From: Diphasiastrum complanatum | Lineage: Eukaryota; Streptophyta; Lycopodiopsida; Lycopodiales; Lycopodiaceae | Reading direction: 5' to 3' | Assembly (NCBI GenBank): GCA_029204225.1 | Contig: CM055097.1 | Coordinates: 15,624,711-15,688,710, forward strand | Length of the DNA: 64,000 nt | Part shown: piece after piece, positions 21,842 through 31,995 of the stretch | Position numbering within the stretch: the stretch's first letter is position 1 | How the letters are laid out: the number at the start of each line of letters is the position of its first letter | Notes under the pieces: generated by a model | What the model saw: only the letters and a program-made list of their open reading frames with translations | The model's database searches: none | What the model was told of the DNA's origin: nothing | Position numbers and translations under genes: made by a program

Positions 21842-23914
21842 TTGGCTCTTCCATATCGACACCAACTTCTTTCTTCACTTGTACTTTAGCTTTATCTTCA
21901 AAGGAATCAATTGTCAATTTTATTTGGTCATTTTGACCCATCTCATCAAAATTAGCATATCTGGAAATCACGATATTTCGTGCATCTGTGTCATACATCC
22001 TGTATGCCTTGGCTCTTTCATCATATCCAAGGAAAATATACTTAACAGCCTTTGCAGCCAGCTTCTTTCATTTTTCATCAGGCACATGAGCGTAAGCATC
22101 ACAACCAAATACTCGTAAATGAGAAACATTATGTTTCTTTCCAGTAAAAGCTTCGTAAGGTGTGTTACCCTCCGCGGACTTTGTAGGACACCGATTCAAG
22201 ATATGAGTAGCTGTGTTGCATGCTTCTGCCCAAAACGTATTTGGCAAACCCTTGGTCTTAAGCATTGCCCTAGCCATCTCCACAATGGATCTATTTTTCC
22301 GTTCTGCATGTCTCTTGATCCCCTGATCCTTGCAAAAGTTTATAAACTCTGTTGAAAAATACTCACCGCCACCATCTGATCTGAGGAGCTTAACATAATA
22401 ACCTACTTGTTTTTCAACTAGATCCTTGAACCCTCTAAACTTGGCAAAAGCATCAAATTTCTTGCTTATGAAATAAATCTAGATATGTCTACTATAGTCA
22501 TCAATGAATGTGATGAAATAGTAACAACCACTAATGGACCTAGTTTGTATTGGTCCACCCAGATCACTATGAATAAGATCAAGAATGCCATTGGCTCTTC
22601 TTGCTCCATCTTTGGAAAATCTCTCTCTCTATGTTGTTTTCCTAAAATGCAACCCTCACAAATTTTTCCTTCAAAAGAGATATCTCGCAATCCAACAACT
22701 AAATTATCTCTTTTAAGGATTTGCAAGCTTCGAGCACTAATATGACCAAACCTTTGATGCCAAAGGTCACTTCGACTATCAACAGTGCTTACCATAGCTT
22801 GAGTAAAAGATCTCGCATTCAATTTGTAGAGTCGATTCCCGTTGACTCTAGCTCTTGTAGCAATCACTTTGTAGTGATTCTTGATGTCCTTGATGAGACA
22901 TTTGTCGCTGTCAAACTCAACCTTGAGTTGTTGATTAGCCATCGTCCCAATAGATAGTAGATTGTTAGCTAAGCCAGGTACATATTGCACATTGCTTATC
23001 TGCTTTATCTTCCTGCTGACTAACTTCACTAGTACCACTCCAACTCCTTTAACATATAGCAATTTGCCATCAGCTTGTCCAACTTCATCACCATTGTCAG
23101 TTTCCTTGAGTTCTGAAAATCACTCTTGAAGTCATGTGCTTGGATGCACCACTATCAATGTACCAGGTATCCTTGGCTTCATCACTTGTCATAATGCTTT
23201 AATTAACAATTTTGAACTCTCACCTGTATCATCTTCATATTGATCATCATCGTATTGATGTTGATCAGTATAATTGTCTTTATAATAATAGTCATCAAAT
23301 TGATATTCATCAGCATAATTTCCCGCTTGCCATTTGTCTTTTCTTTGTTCCATCTCCTTCTGTTTCTTGAAGCATTCATGCTCCCAGTGGCCAGGTTTGT
23401 TACAGTACCTACAATTTCCAGGTTTATTTTGTCTTGAATAGCCGCGTCCTTGACCTCGACTTTGATTCCAATTGCCTAAAGCAATCCACCTAGTTCTTCA
23501 TAAGTTGGAAGATTTTCTCTTGTGGCTATACTCATCACAAACATCTGATGTGACTCACTCAAACTATTCAATCTCAATTGCACGATCTCATGAACTTGTA
23601 CTCGCTCTCCAACTGCTGCTAATTGGTCACATATCTCTTTGATCTTCAGTACGTGATCGACAATAGTTGCACCATCATCCATCCGCAATGTATGCAACTT
23701 CGTCTTCAGAAATAGTATTCGAGATGTATTTGTCGTTTCAAACAATGCCTTCAATGTATCCCACGCTTCTTTTGGTCCTTTTGAATCTGAAATATAGGAA
23801 ATAATTGCACCTCTAACTGATAAGTTGATGACAATCTGGGCTTTCCATTTTCTTCTATCAAATGCCCGCTGATCTTCTTCAATCATTGAGGACACTCTCG
23901 CTTATAGTTGCCAT
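21842..23914 (-). pseudogene. Partial Copia gag-integrase gene (family A copy 2)
   Basis: It starts at ATG 23914 (MATISESVLN) and meets a stop right away, because about 130 bases present in copy 1 are deleted between short TGA words. Gag continues at 23476-23895 (AWDTLKALFETTNTSRI). The zinc-knuckle region (~23350-23420) is out of frame. Integrase N-terminus is at 22466-23062 (CEGCILGKQHRER), further integrase at 22068-22283 (TFWAEACNTATHILNRCPT) and 21842-21998. It is dead and truncated. Confidence 0.88.
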
Positions 23915-24019
23915 TACTGGATAGATGAGTCCAGATCACAAAAATCGCTCAGTCTGAGCACACAACCTGTCTTCAAATTTTATCACACCACAGAACTGTA
24001 TATATTTGGTTGTACACCT

Positions 24020-24155
24020 GATATCGGCACGACGCGCGGGGGCACGATTGTTCGGGATTCGCTTTAGCTCGCGCATGTGGATCCGATATTGGTACGACGC
24101 GCAGATGTACGATTGCTCAGTATTTTCTTACCTCTGGCGCGTCGATCCAATATTG
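24020..24155 (-). repeat. ~65-bp leader repeat, 2 copies, Copia family A copy 2
   Basis: Units start near 24020 and 24085, and a third partial start lies near 24149 (GATAT(C/T)GG(C/T)ACGACGCGC). It corresponds to the 80-bp array of copy 1. Confidence 0.7.
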
Positions 24156-24728
24156 GTACGGAAAAGATAAAAAATAGAGGGAATATAAGAACTTTCAGAG
24201 GGAATATCGTTCAAAAGACAGAGATCAGTAATGTGAAAAGTATGAAGCCTCCTTACTCTGAATGACAATACTAGACACTGTCTAGTGTGATTTGCGGTAC
24301 TTCAAACAAACAAATGAGAGATTTCTTGGCAAACGTCTCACACAAATGGCACTTTTCACAACAACTAGGAAGTATTGCAAAAATATCCCCCACTCAATAG
24401 ATTTTCAATCTGTCTGATACTGCCCTGGCCTTTCTGATGCCTCCGGGATTGTGCTTTTCACAACAACTAGGAAGTATTGTAAAAATCTCTCCACTCAACA
24501 GATTTTCAATCTGTCTGATGCTGCCTAGGCCTTTTTGATGCCTCCGGGACTGTGTCTTCGTTCCCCACTGATGATTCTGAGCTCCAAACCTACAAAATAC
24601 ACCAAAGAAGGATTTCTTCCAGCCGTTTTTGTCTCTCCAAGCTTTCACCTCCCGTGAAGGACTTTCTCACTTCATTGCGGAGCCTGTGACAAGCTGTATC
24701 CACTGATCAGGCACGCAGGACTATCATT
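24156..24728 (-). other. 5' leader of Copia family A copy 2
   Basis: It aligns with the leader of copy 1. It contains an extra local duplication: CACAACAACTAGGAAGTATTG...GATGCCTCCGGGA occurs twice, at about 24356-24450 and 24458-24551. Confidence 0.65.
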
Positions 24729-24740
24729 GCTCTGATACCA
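24729..24740 (-). other. Primer-binding site, Copia family A copy 2
   Basis: The minus strand reads TGGTATCAGAGC next to the LTR, identical to copy 1. Confidence 0.9.
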
Positions 24741-24989
24741 TGTCAATAATAAGATATGCAACATCAAGCATTCACCACAAGAAGGCGGAAGAAGAACACG
24801 CACTATCACTCTATCACTCTATAGCATACTGAATGTCAAAATGTACAAATGAACCTTGAACCTTGAGAGAGAGAGAAAACCTATGAGTAGACTAATAGAC
24901 TAGCCTATGGTAATGACAGCTGGTAATAGCTGTCAACATTAATGTACATTGTAAATAGTAACAATGAAGTTTATTATTGATTTCTAACA
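24741..24989 (-). repeat. 5' LTR of Copia family A copy 2 (249 bp)
   Basis: It begins TGTCAATAATAAGATATGC and ends TTTCTAACA. It is diverged from the 262-bp LTR of copy 1 by substitutions and small gaps, so the two copies are separate insertions. Confidence 0.9.
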
Positions 24990-25895
24990 AATATTCCTCC
25001 ACATTATTGCCATAACTGTCATCACAATATGATTGATTGTCATCCTCTTGTTCATAATCCCAATTGATTGGTGGAATAACAGAATTTTGTAACTGTGGAT
25101 TGCAATATTGGAACAAATTTTGAAATGTTATCAAAACCGAATTTAGCAAGGTGCAATTAAGCAGTGACAATAGGCTTGGGTTTTCAATTGGAGCAAATAC
25201 AAAGAACTTTCGAAGAGGTCAGATTTTGGATATTAATAAGATTTATACACTGACAGTCTTGTTGAGCTAATGAAGTTTGCTTTTCATGGCACTGATATCT
25301 GAACTCAAATGGATGAGATACGGTAATTCAAAAAAATAAAGCATAAAATGTACAACTTAGGCCAAAAAAGTAATGATGACGAAAATGATGACCATTGTAC
25401 TCACCACAATGCACTGAGCAATTTTTGTTTTTACAACACTGAGGGAAGGAAGTTTTGAAGCATATTCTCAAAATCTGAGGAGGAAGGCGTAGGGCTGGAT
25501 GTGCGAAACGAGGAGAGAGGTGAAAAGAATATTTTCTGAATATTCCATGGTGGGCGCACACAGACTGTAAAATTACAGTCACGAGACTCGGCCAAAAGTA
25601 CAGCCAAAAATGAAAAAAAAAAACAGACTGCAAAAACTACCACTAACTAAAATTGGAATGAAATCACTAAAATGGCCATAACATAGCTCCAAAATCAGAA
25701 AAGTTCAGTACCTCCAGAAAGCTAAAAGAGATTTACTGATCTAAAACAAGAAACTACACAAAAAAAATAAAATGAAGAATACTTGGTCAAAAATTGAATC
25801 AAAATATTTTGGAAATTGAAAAACAAGAAACTAGTCAAGAAAAAACCACCAAAACTTAAAGAAAACCACCAAATCTGATGGGGAAAGGATCTAAT
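24990..25895. other. Unresolved segment, partly leader of the next LTR element
   Basis: 25340-25895 is probably the leader read leftward from the LTR at 25912-26475. 24990-25110 on the minus strand reads acidic, Asn-rich INWDYEQEDDNQSYCDDSYG, perhaps an end of another Gag. No clear domain is seen. Confidence 0.35.
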
Positions 25896-25907
25896 GCTCT
25901 AATACCA
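25896..25907 (-). other. Primer-binding site of a third LTR element
   Basis: The minus strand reads TGGTATTAGAGC, one base from the initiator methionine tRNA complement, four bases from the LTR end. Confidence 0.75.
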
Positions 25908-25911
25908 AAAT

Positions 25912-26475
25912 TGTCATGTGCCTACCTTAGCATTAAAATATCTAATCCATTCATGAACTTCAAATTACAATGGCCCATGCAAGAAATCAAGAAAACTAGT
26001 CAAAAATAAAAAAGATAGATAAAGATAGCAAAACTTCACCAAAATAGGCAAAGTAAGGTATCATTATCCATGATTGAAGATCATTCACAAAATAGGGCCT
26101 ATTGCTAGAGCATGATCAAAGCTCTCATGTGATTGTATGCACATGAACCACCATTTCCATCAAGAAAGCTCTCAAAGAGAAGCTTCAAGATCTCCTAAAA
26201 CTCAAAATTATCAAAAGGAACAATAGCCTCCAAATTTAGCACAACCTCAGCTATTTATAGTGGTCATTTGTGCCTCTACTATAAGTTTGGGGCCTTATTC
26301 GGCTAATTTGGGCCTTACAACCATTATTACAAGTCCGCTATTCACAAATATAGCGAGGTTGTTCGAGCCTCTTTATTAACAATCCTAATGGGTAATTCTA
26401 GTCTAATTCAGCTCCATGGCCATATTTGGCAATTCATTAGTAAGCTCATGGGCTAATTACATGCAACACACGACA
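25912..26475 (-). repeat. LTR of a third Copia-like element (564 bp)
   Basis: The ends are TGTC...GACA. The primer-binding site lies just inside and a TATA box (minus strand CTATAAATAG at 26251-26260) lies within. Only this LTR and its leader remain visible; no gag-pol follows. Confidence 0.75.
26251..26260 (-). promoter_or_regulatory. TATA box in the third LTR
   Basis: The minus strand reads CTATAAATAG, a canonical plant TATA sequence in the middle of the LTR. Confidence 0.6.
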
Positions 26476-27106
26476 ATGAGTGGAGAGCTTCATGAGATTT
26501 GTTTGAGAGCAACTTGTGGTTTTTGTTGTTATGTCTTGACTTAAGTTAAGTAGATTTTGGATTCTTGTTGCATTGTTTCATATGAGTGAATGCTTAAAGA
26601 TTGGTGTGAATATTCAGTTATTACTTTGTTTTGATGCTTACTTGGAGGTTGTCATGCTTGTTTGTTGGGGATTGAAGGTAGTGGAAGTTTAGTTGATACG
26701 TAATTGGTTGTTTAGTTGAAGGTTGTATGCTTGTATTTTGATGGAAGGATAAATGTTGCTTTGTAAGGAGTTGGTGGTTTGATTAGAGATGTTATGGTTT
26801 CACAATTGCTTGTTTACCATTGTAGGATAGTGGTTGCATTGCATACTAATGTGAGAATGAGTTGATTTGGTGAGAGATGAGAACATGTGAAGAGAGTGAT
26901 AAGTTCTGATTGAGTGTATTGAATTGACAAATGTTCACGAATTGGTTATGTTTGTTGAGAAAGTTCATTTGTGTGTGTGGAGTTAAGTATCCAAAGTTTT
27001 GTCATTTAACATATTGTGGACAGAAGTAATTGCTTGGCAAAGAAGGGAAGGGGTGCTCCATCATTGATGTCAACTATCATTTTGAACTCATTTAGGATGA
27101 AATCCA
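26476..27106. other. T/G-rich non-coding segment
   Basis: No frames or known sites. It may be the outer part of the Gypsy LTR that continues at 27.5-30.5 kb. Confidence 0.4.
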
Positions 27107-27525
27107 CACTACCCTCCATCGCTAATAGAGATCTAATTCTGCCTTTCGTCACATTTTGAGTTATTCAATGTGAATTTTACACACTGTCCATCGCTGACAG
27201 AGAGTAGTTTTTGGCCTCCATCACTGACATAGATCTGATTTTGCCTTTCATCACATTCTGAGTTGTTTAGTGTGAATTATGCACACTGTCCATGGTTGAC
27301 AAAGATTTGATTCTACCTTTCAACACATTCTGAATTGTTCAATGTGAATTCTACACACTGTCCATCGTTGACAGCGAATAGTTTTTGGCCTTCATCGTTG
27401 ACAGAGATCTCATTCTGCCTTTCATTACATTGAGTTTGTTTAGTGTGAATTTCACACTACTATTCATCGTTGATAGAACTCATTTAGTATGAAATTCACT
27501 CTATTGTCCATCGTTGCCTTAGTTC
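27107..27525. repeat. Minisatellite with alternating units
   Basis: Words CACACTGTCCATCG(C/T)TGACAGAGA and TCTGCCTTTCATCACATTCTGAGTTGTTCAGTG-like segments recur five to six times with drift. The spacing alternates between about 80 and 125 bases because a GAATAGTTTTTGGCC(T/C)(T/C)CATC insert is present in some units. Confidence 0.8.
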
Positions 27526-27947
27526 TGAGGATGAATCATAGATGCTAAATTTTTTGTCTTCTGAACTTGTAGTTATATACGACATGAATAATCTTGGTAG
27601 GATGTTCATGAATCATTGATGCATAGACATTTGAATAAATCAGTTTCAAGTTGTTTGAAAATAACACAATTGTAGAATGTCATTGGTTACGAGAAATTTT
27701 TTTCGTGTTGCCACTCTGGTAGGATAACCATTTGATTTTTCCTACACATCATCGCTCAGCTTTATAAACGACTAGTCACAGTTTTCCTATTCAAATGCAT
27801 CAATCGTCAAAGTTGAAATCATAATTCAGTTTGATATTTTGGGATTCAATGAAGACTGCGTTAACTGAACCCGACCTCTGTGAAATACTAGAGCGAGAAG
27901 TGGAATAGCTGAAACACGTTGTCCTAGTTAAGTCGCAAAGTAGACTA
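27526..27947 (+). repeat. Gypsy LTR, left part of a split copy
   Basis: 27850-27947 (AACTGAACCCGACCTCTGTGAAATAC...) resembles 16928-17025 of the first LTR. The similarity breaks at 27947 and resumes at 29680, where a hAT element intervenes. Confidence 0.6.
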
Positions 27948-28236
27948 TAGTTGCAGGCCACGTTCCGGATCGTGTTTCGGGATTTCCCATTACGGTTTCC
28001 TGGAACGCGGTTTTTTTTTTTTTTTTAAATTTTTTTTGGGCCAATATGGGTATCATATGAAAGAGTTTTTTTGAGAGCAATTCATTTATCAAGTTTGCCA
28101 TCATTTTCAAGACCAATGTCGTCCAGTTTTGGGACATTACGTGATTTTCTACCCAACAGGCATGTATTCAATCAAATCTGTATATTGTGTGAAATGAAAT
28201 CATGTGCAGAGCAAAGCATTGAAACCATATTGAATC

Positions 28237-28264
28237 TGTGTGTGTGTGTGTGTGTGTGTGTGTG
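28237..28264. repeat. (GT)14 microsatellite
   Basis: Uninterrupted TG dinucleotides inside hAT-1. Confidence 0.95.
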
Positions 28265-28280
28265 CATATAGAATGTGATA

Positions 28281-28643
28281 TTACCTACTGAAGTAGACCA
28301 TGCTGAAAAAAACCATATCGAAACACAAACCGACAAGACACAATGTAAAAACATGAAAATATATAATGTCCGGCTCAAGGCCGTAAAAAAGTACAGTGAC
28401 GTCTAATAAATACTGTCTAATAACAACTAACGACTGACAATCGTCTTCTAACTCAAAGTCTGAGTCATCAGTGTCTGTGGAACTGCCAAACAACGAGTCT
28501 GCAGATGACGTTGAGGGTGTCATGCGTCGTGGTGAGCCTCTGCCTCTGCCTCTGCCTCCACCCTGTCCCCTACCTCTCCCTCCTGCCCCCTCCTGGTTGG
28601 CTCCAACCGCTCCTCTGCTACTCCCTCTAGGTCGCCCTCTCAA
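28281..28643 (-). pseudogene. hAT transposase C-terminal tail fragment
   Basis: A Gly/Arg-rich run (GRGRGQGGGRGRGRGSPRR) is followed by serine- and aspartate-rich STDTDDSDFELEDD, the kind of tail seen after the dimerisation domain in plant hAT proteins. The catalytic middle of the protein is missing. The assignment rests on position and composition. Confidence 0.5.
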
Positions 28644-28716
28644 CTTTGATCTCGTACCCTAGAAAGGCCCTATAAACTCAGAGCCGCCGACTTGGCCCTC
28701 ACCTGCCTGTGAAACT

Positions 28717-28908
28717 TCAGTCATCACAATGCAGGCATCTCCATCTGCGGGAACCAGATCCTTGGTGCGTAGCCACATCCCCCTCTGTCAACTCAACCTC
28801 TGACCAAATGCCTCTACCAAGGACTGGCATCATGTAAATCTGTGAATGTATCAGATCGTGTGAATCAGTCAATGTATCAGACCTGCAAAAGAAAAAGCAA
28901 ACAATCAC
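28717..28908 (-). pseudogene. hAT transposase N-terminus (start of BED zinc finger)
   Basis: It reads GRGIWSEVELTEGDVATHQG, then RRWRCLHCD and stops. The match to GRGIWAEVELTKGDVATFRG...KWRCLYC at 59182-59290 is near line for line. The finger is cut after its first CxxC, so it cannot fold. Confidence 0.8.
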
Positions 28909-29674
28909 ATGTCAATATTCCGTTGGTAGCAACAACATTTGGATTCCCCATATGCATTCACAGCAATCAATTGCTTACTACAACCCTAAACCCAACGTAA
29001 AAAAAAAACTGCCATTTTCTTGCATCAACAACAGGGGCAAGCTGCAAAACGTCTTGAACTCAAAACAAGCATCCTATTGCAATGAAGAAACACAATGCAG
29101 CTTCAGACAACAACTCAATGGCATGCCTACAAGACCCATAAAGCCTAAACCCTAAACCCTAAAAAACACGTGTAATTTGGGCATGTCATTGAAAACTTTC
29201 TCTACAAGCAATAACAACCGAAACTAATAGCACGAGCATGTTGTGGGCATGAAGAAACACAGTTTAGCCTCAAATTGCACCTCAATCAGATGACTATAAG
29301 CTAGTTTACAAAAAGAGCCAAAAACACTTGGAAAAGAGGCATGAGATTCATATCTTTTTGCTACAAGCAATAATGGGAAAAACTAACAACATGAGCATGT
29401 CTGTGGGGTTCAATATGGATGAATTGAAACCAAAAACCACTTCATTACGTTGCCTACAGCTCATTCCATGAGCTTCCATCACGCACTGAACGATGCTCCA
29501 AGCTGCCCACAATCCACCATCACCCCCTCACCATCACTCTCTCATCTCCAACTCCAACAAAGCAAATTTTTTTTTTTATGCTCGCGACCCACATGAAAAA
29601 AATTGCTTTGTTTTAACAACGTTCAGGGACCGCGTTTCTGGTCCCAGAACGCTGACGATCCGGCACACGCGATA

Positions 29675-30518
29675 GTAGACACATCAGTTCCGGTACTGTC
29701 TAATGAAATAGCTGGACCTGGAAATTGGGAAATGCACCCTTCATCCAACATAACGGTATGCATAACTCAACCACCACTCCACTCAGAGGATTAAACCACG
29801 ACCTAGATTTCGATTCAAACCCCAAAACGTTAGTGTTTTTGGTTTTGTTACACACGACAATACACCCATTCTGATTACATGCTTATTAAAGTTAGGCGAT
29901 TGCCTAAAGGAACCTAATAAATGTCTTGTACTCGTCTATGTCTGATATGCCCTCGCAATTTCCACACTTAAGAGGGAGTGCCAAAATGTAAACTCCAAAC
30001 ACGTTCGCTGTTTTCACACTTTTCAAATTCAAGGAGGGGTGTTGAAATGCGAAGTCCAAACATCTTCGTTGTTTTCGCAGTGTTCGCATTCGAGGAGTGT
30101 CGAAATGCAAAGTCCAAACACCTTCGCAGTTTTCGCATCCAAGAGCAAGTGTTAAAATGTGGACGCCAATATGACTTCGCAGTTTTCGCATTTTTCACAA
30201 GTCTAGTATTCTAGGGAGACGGAACACAAACGCTGCCAAGGGTCATGTCGTAAGCAGTCTTAGTAGCCATTACCGTGAATAATAGTTAGAAACGACTCAT
30301 CTTCACACATCCTAGAGTACAATACCATTCTAGAATGATAGAAATGGCACTGATTCCCTGAACCACGTTGGCAAGAGTAGAACTTACCCTCCTCCAAGCA
30401 TATTTTTGGAAGCTTGGAAACGTTCATTGGCAGGTGAAGCACGAAGTGATCAAGCGGGCCCTTTTCCCCTTGAGGGCTTTTCTCGCGAGACCAACCCCCA
30501 TCCGAAAATCCCCTAACA
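29675..30518 (+). repeat. Gypsy LTR, right part of the split copy
   Basis: 29680-29780 continues the alignment with 17021-17125 (GTCTAATGAAATAGCTGGACC versus GTCTAGCGAAATACCTAGACC). The 3' end GACCAACCCCC...CCCTAACA at 30491-30518 matches the end of the LTR at 17503. No good primer site follows. Confidence 0.65.
29978..30202. repeat. Minisatellite, four units of about 51-61 bp, in the LTR
   Basis: Units start at about 29978, 30039, 30099 and 30150. Each reads GTGT(T/C)(G/A)AAATGC(A/G)AAGTCCAAACA(C/T)CTTCG...GTTTTCGCA with drift. The open antisense frames across it (29904-30191) are a by-product of the repetition. Confidence 0.85.
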
Positions 30519-30750
30519 CAGAATCATCTTTGCAGGACTTGAGCTAGGATGTAGTATGATGTAGACGGTTTACTAGGGGGCTTCACCACCAAAAATATCA
30601 TCACAACCACATATATGTCTACTTTCACCTGCTTTGGAATTGCTTTTTTCCCGCCCAATTCTCAATGCCGTGAAATCAGTTTTTAAATTTTTACAAAGGA
30701 GATGGTGATGCCTCACAGAACGTAATCTGTGGGGCAAATTCTTTTTTGAC
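30519..30750. other. Short spacer after the Gypsy LTR
   Basis: No gene seen. Confidence 0.5.
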
Positions 30751-30993
30751 AATTTTTTTACAGGCACCTTCCGGACACCGGAAGGTGCACGTAAAAAAAT
30801 TTACTTTTTTTTACACGCACCTTCCGCTCGGCAGGTGCGTGTAAAAAAATTTACGTAAAAAAAAAAAGAAAAAAATTGTAAAAACAGAATTCACGGAAGG
30901 GAAAGGCCGGCTCCTTGGCCCTTCTGCCCGCGGAAGACCGTGCGCCTTCGGGCCTCCGCCCTCGGGCGCACAGTCTTCCGGGGCGGAAGGGCC
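30751..30993. repeat. Cluster of three strong inverted repeats (hairpins)
   Basis: Hairpin 1 has arms 30764-30774 and 30778-30788 (GCACCTTCCGG/CCGGAAGGTGC, 3-base loop), extended by T-rich/A-rich arms. Hairpin 2 has arms 30805-30822 and 30833-30849 (TTTTACACGCACCT/AGGTGCGTGTAAAA). Hairpin 3 has 29-30 base arms at 30917-30946 and 30965-30993 with about three mismatches and is very GC-rich. GTAAAAAAATTTAC links the units. It looks like a fold-back element or a transposon end. Confidence 0.85.
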
Positions 30994-31995
30994 TCGGAGC
31001 AGGACCTCCCCCCCCCCCCAACAATATGACAAGTTACTAACCACTTGTGGATCATCCATTTATGTCCTCCTATGATGCTCCAATGTCACCACTGCAAGAG
31101 GAGGAGGCTGTGCGTTGTGCTTGGATGAGAATTCACCAATCCACTCCGACATGGATTTGTGAACCCAGATGTTGAGACAGGTCGATTCACTCAAGCCTAA
31201 GATGCAATATGACACCACCATGATAGACACTGTGACTCAGGATTTCTTTGTGGTGAGCAATAGATGACGTCCTCGTGGCAGGCCTAGGGACAAGGCTAGG
31301 CTTTCAAATCTACACTTGGAGAGAGGCCAAGAGATAGGAACAAAATTTGAGGCTCTTGGTTTCCCCCAGAGCCCCCCAACATCCACCTTGAGATGGAGAC
31401 CTACGGGCCAGCCCAGAGGATTTGGTACCAGTGTCAGGACCCACAAGGTAGAGGGCTAGCTGGTGGTAGGGGTTGAGGGAGGCCTAGAGCCCAAGAGGCC
31501 TCCTCTCATAGCTCTAGAGATGGCTTGGTTTTATGTGTGACTGATGAGCTCTTAGACTAGGTTTTTACTGGGTTTACATTTTACTTACCACTGTACTTTC
31601 CTTTTTTAAGCTATTGAAGATTGTTTTATTTTATGAGCTATGGATGACTGGTTTATTTTCCGAGCCATCGATGAGTCATCGAAGCGGTGCTACACCCCAG
31701 AAAATGTACTAAGCAACATTCACAAATTAGTCGAATGAGTTAACAAGGTTATTCCATTCACATATAAAATGCATATAAAATACATCCCAAGTCATTTAGA
31801 CGAACTCAAAACTTCTCTGGCAACTTTGCACCTTAATCAAAAAAACGTAAAGCCTCTTGTACACCTCATTCTTTTGGCTCTTTCATTGCAATATTATGTA
31901 TAATTACAAGCTAGTAGCTAACACGAATATGAACAAAAACTGTTAAAATGTATGTCAATCCAGTAAATTTAGATTGCATAATCAAAATCAGCAAC
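30994..31995. other. Spacer between repeats and TPS1, including its probable 3' UTR
   Basis: A C11 run is at 31009-31019. 31080-31500 on the plus strand has broken coding-like patches (SPLQEEEAVRCAWMRIHQST; GRPRDKARLSNLHLERGQEI) that I cannot assign; they may be a transposon tail. About 31700-31995 is AT-rich and is likely the TPS1 3' UTR on the minus strand. Confidence 0.4.

Larger units (their letters stand above)
21842..24989 (-). mobile_element. Copia family A, copy 2, truncated
   Basis: The minus-strand element keeps its 5' LTR, primer-binding site, leader, gag, protease and integrase. It ends abruptly at 21842 in the integrase C-terminal region against the 1.2-kb repeat. Reverse transcriptase, RNase H and 3' LTR are missing. 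Confidence 0.9.
27948..29674 (-). mobile_element. Internally deleted hAT transposon (hAT-1) nested in the Gypsy LTR
   Basis: The LTR homology is interrupted exactly here. Flanks are GTAGACTA (27940-27947) and GTAGACAC (29675-29682), an imperfect 8-bp duplication typical of hAT. The ends form imperfect inverted repeats sharing CCGGATCGT and a GGAACGCGG/CCGCGTTTC pair. Only the start of the BED zinc finger and a Gly/Arg-rich plus acidic tail of the transposase remain. The left end TAGTTGCAG is also the left end of the hAT at 58292. Confidence 0.78.

Noticed and set aside
27107-27525. Regular repeats that might suggest a CRISPR array
   Set aside because: Units drift, spacing is uneven, the intervening sequence is itself repeated, and the context is plant nuclear DNA.
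29904-30214. Frames with repeated CENCEG/FAFQHPS-type peptides
   Set aside because: Repetition comes from the minisatellite and is open on both strands.
30811-31059. 82-codon minus-strand frame across the hairpins
   Set aside because: Made of hairpin arms and a poly-T run; composition artefact.
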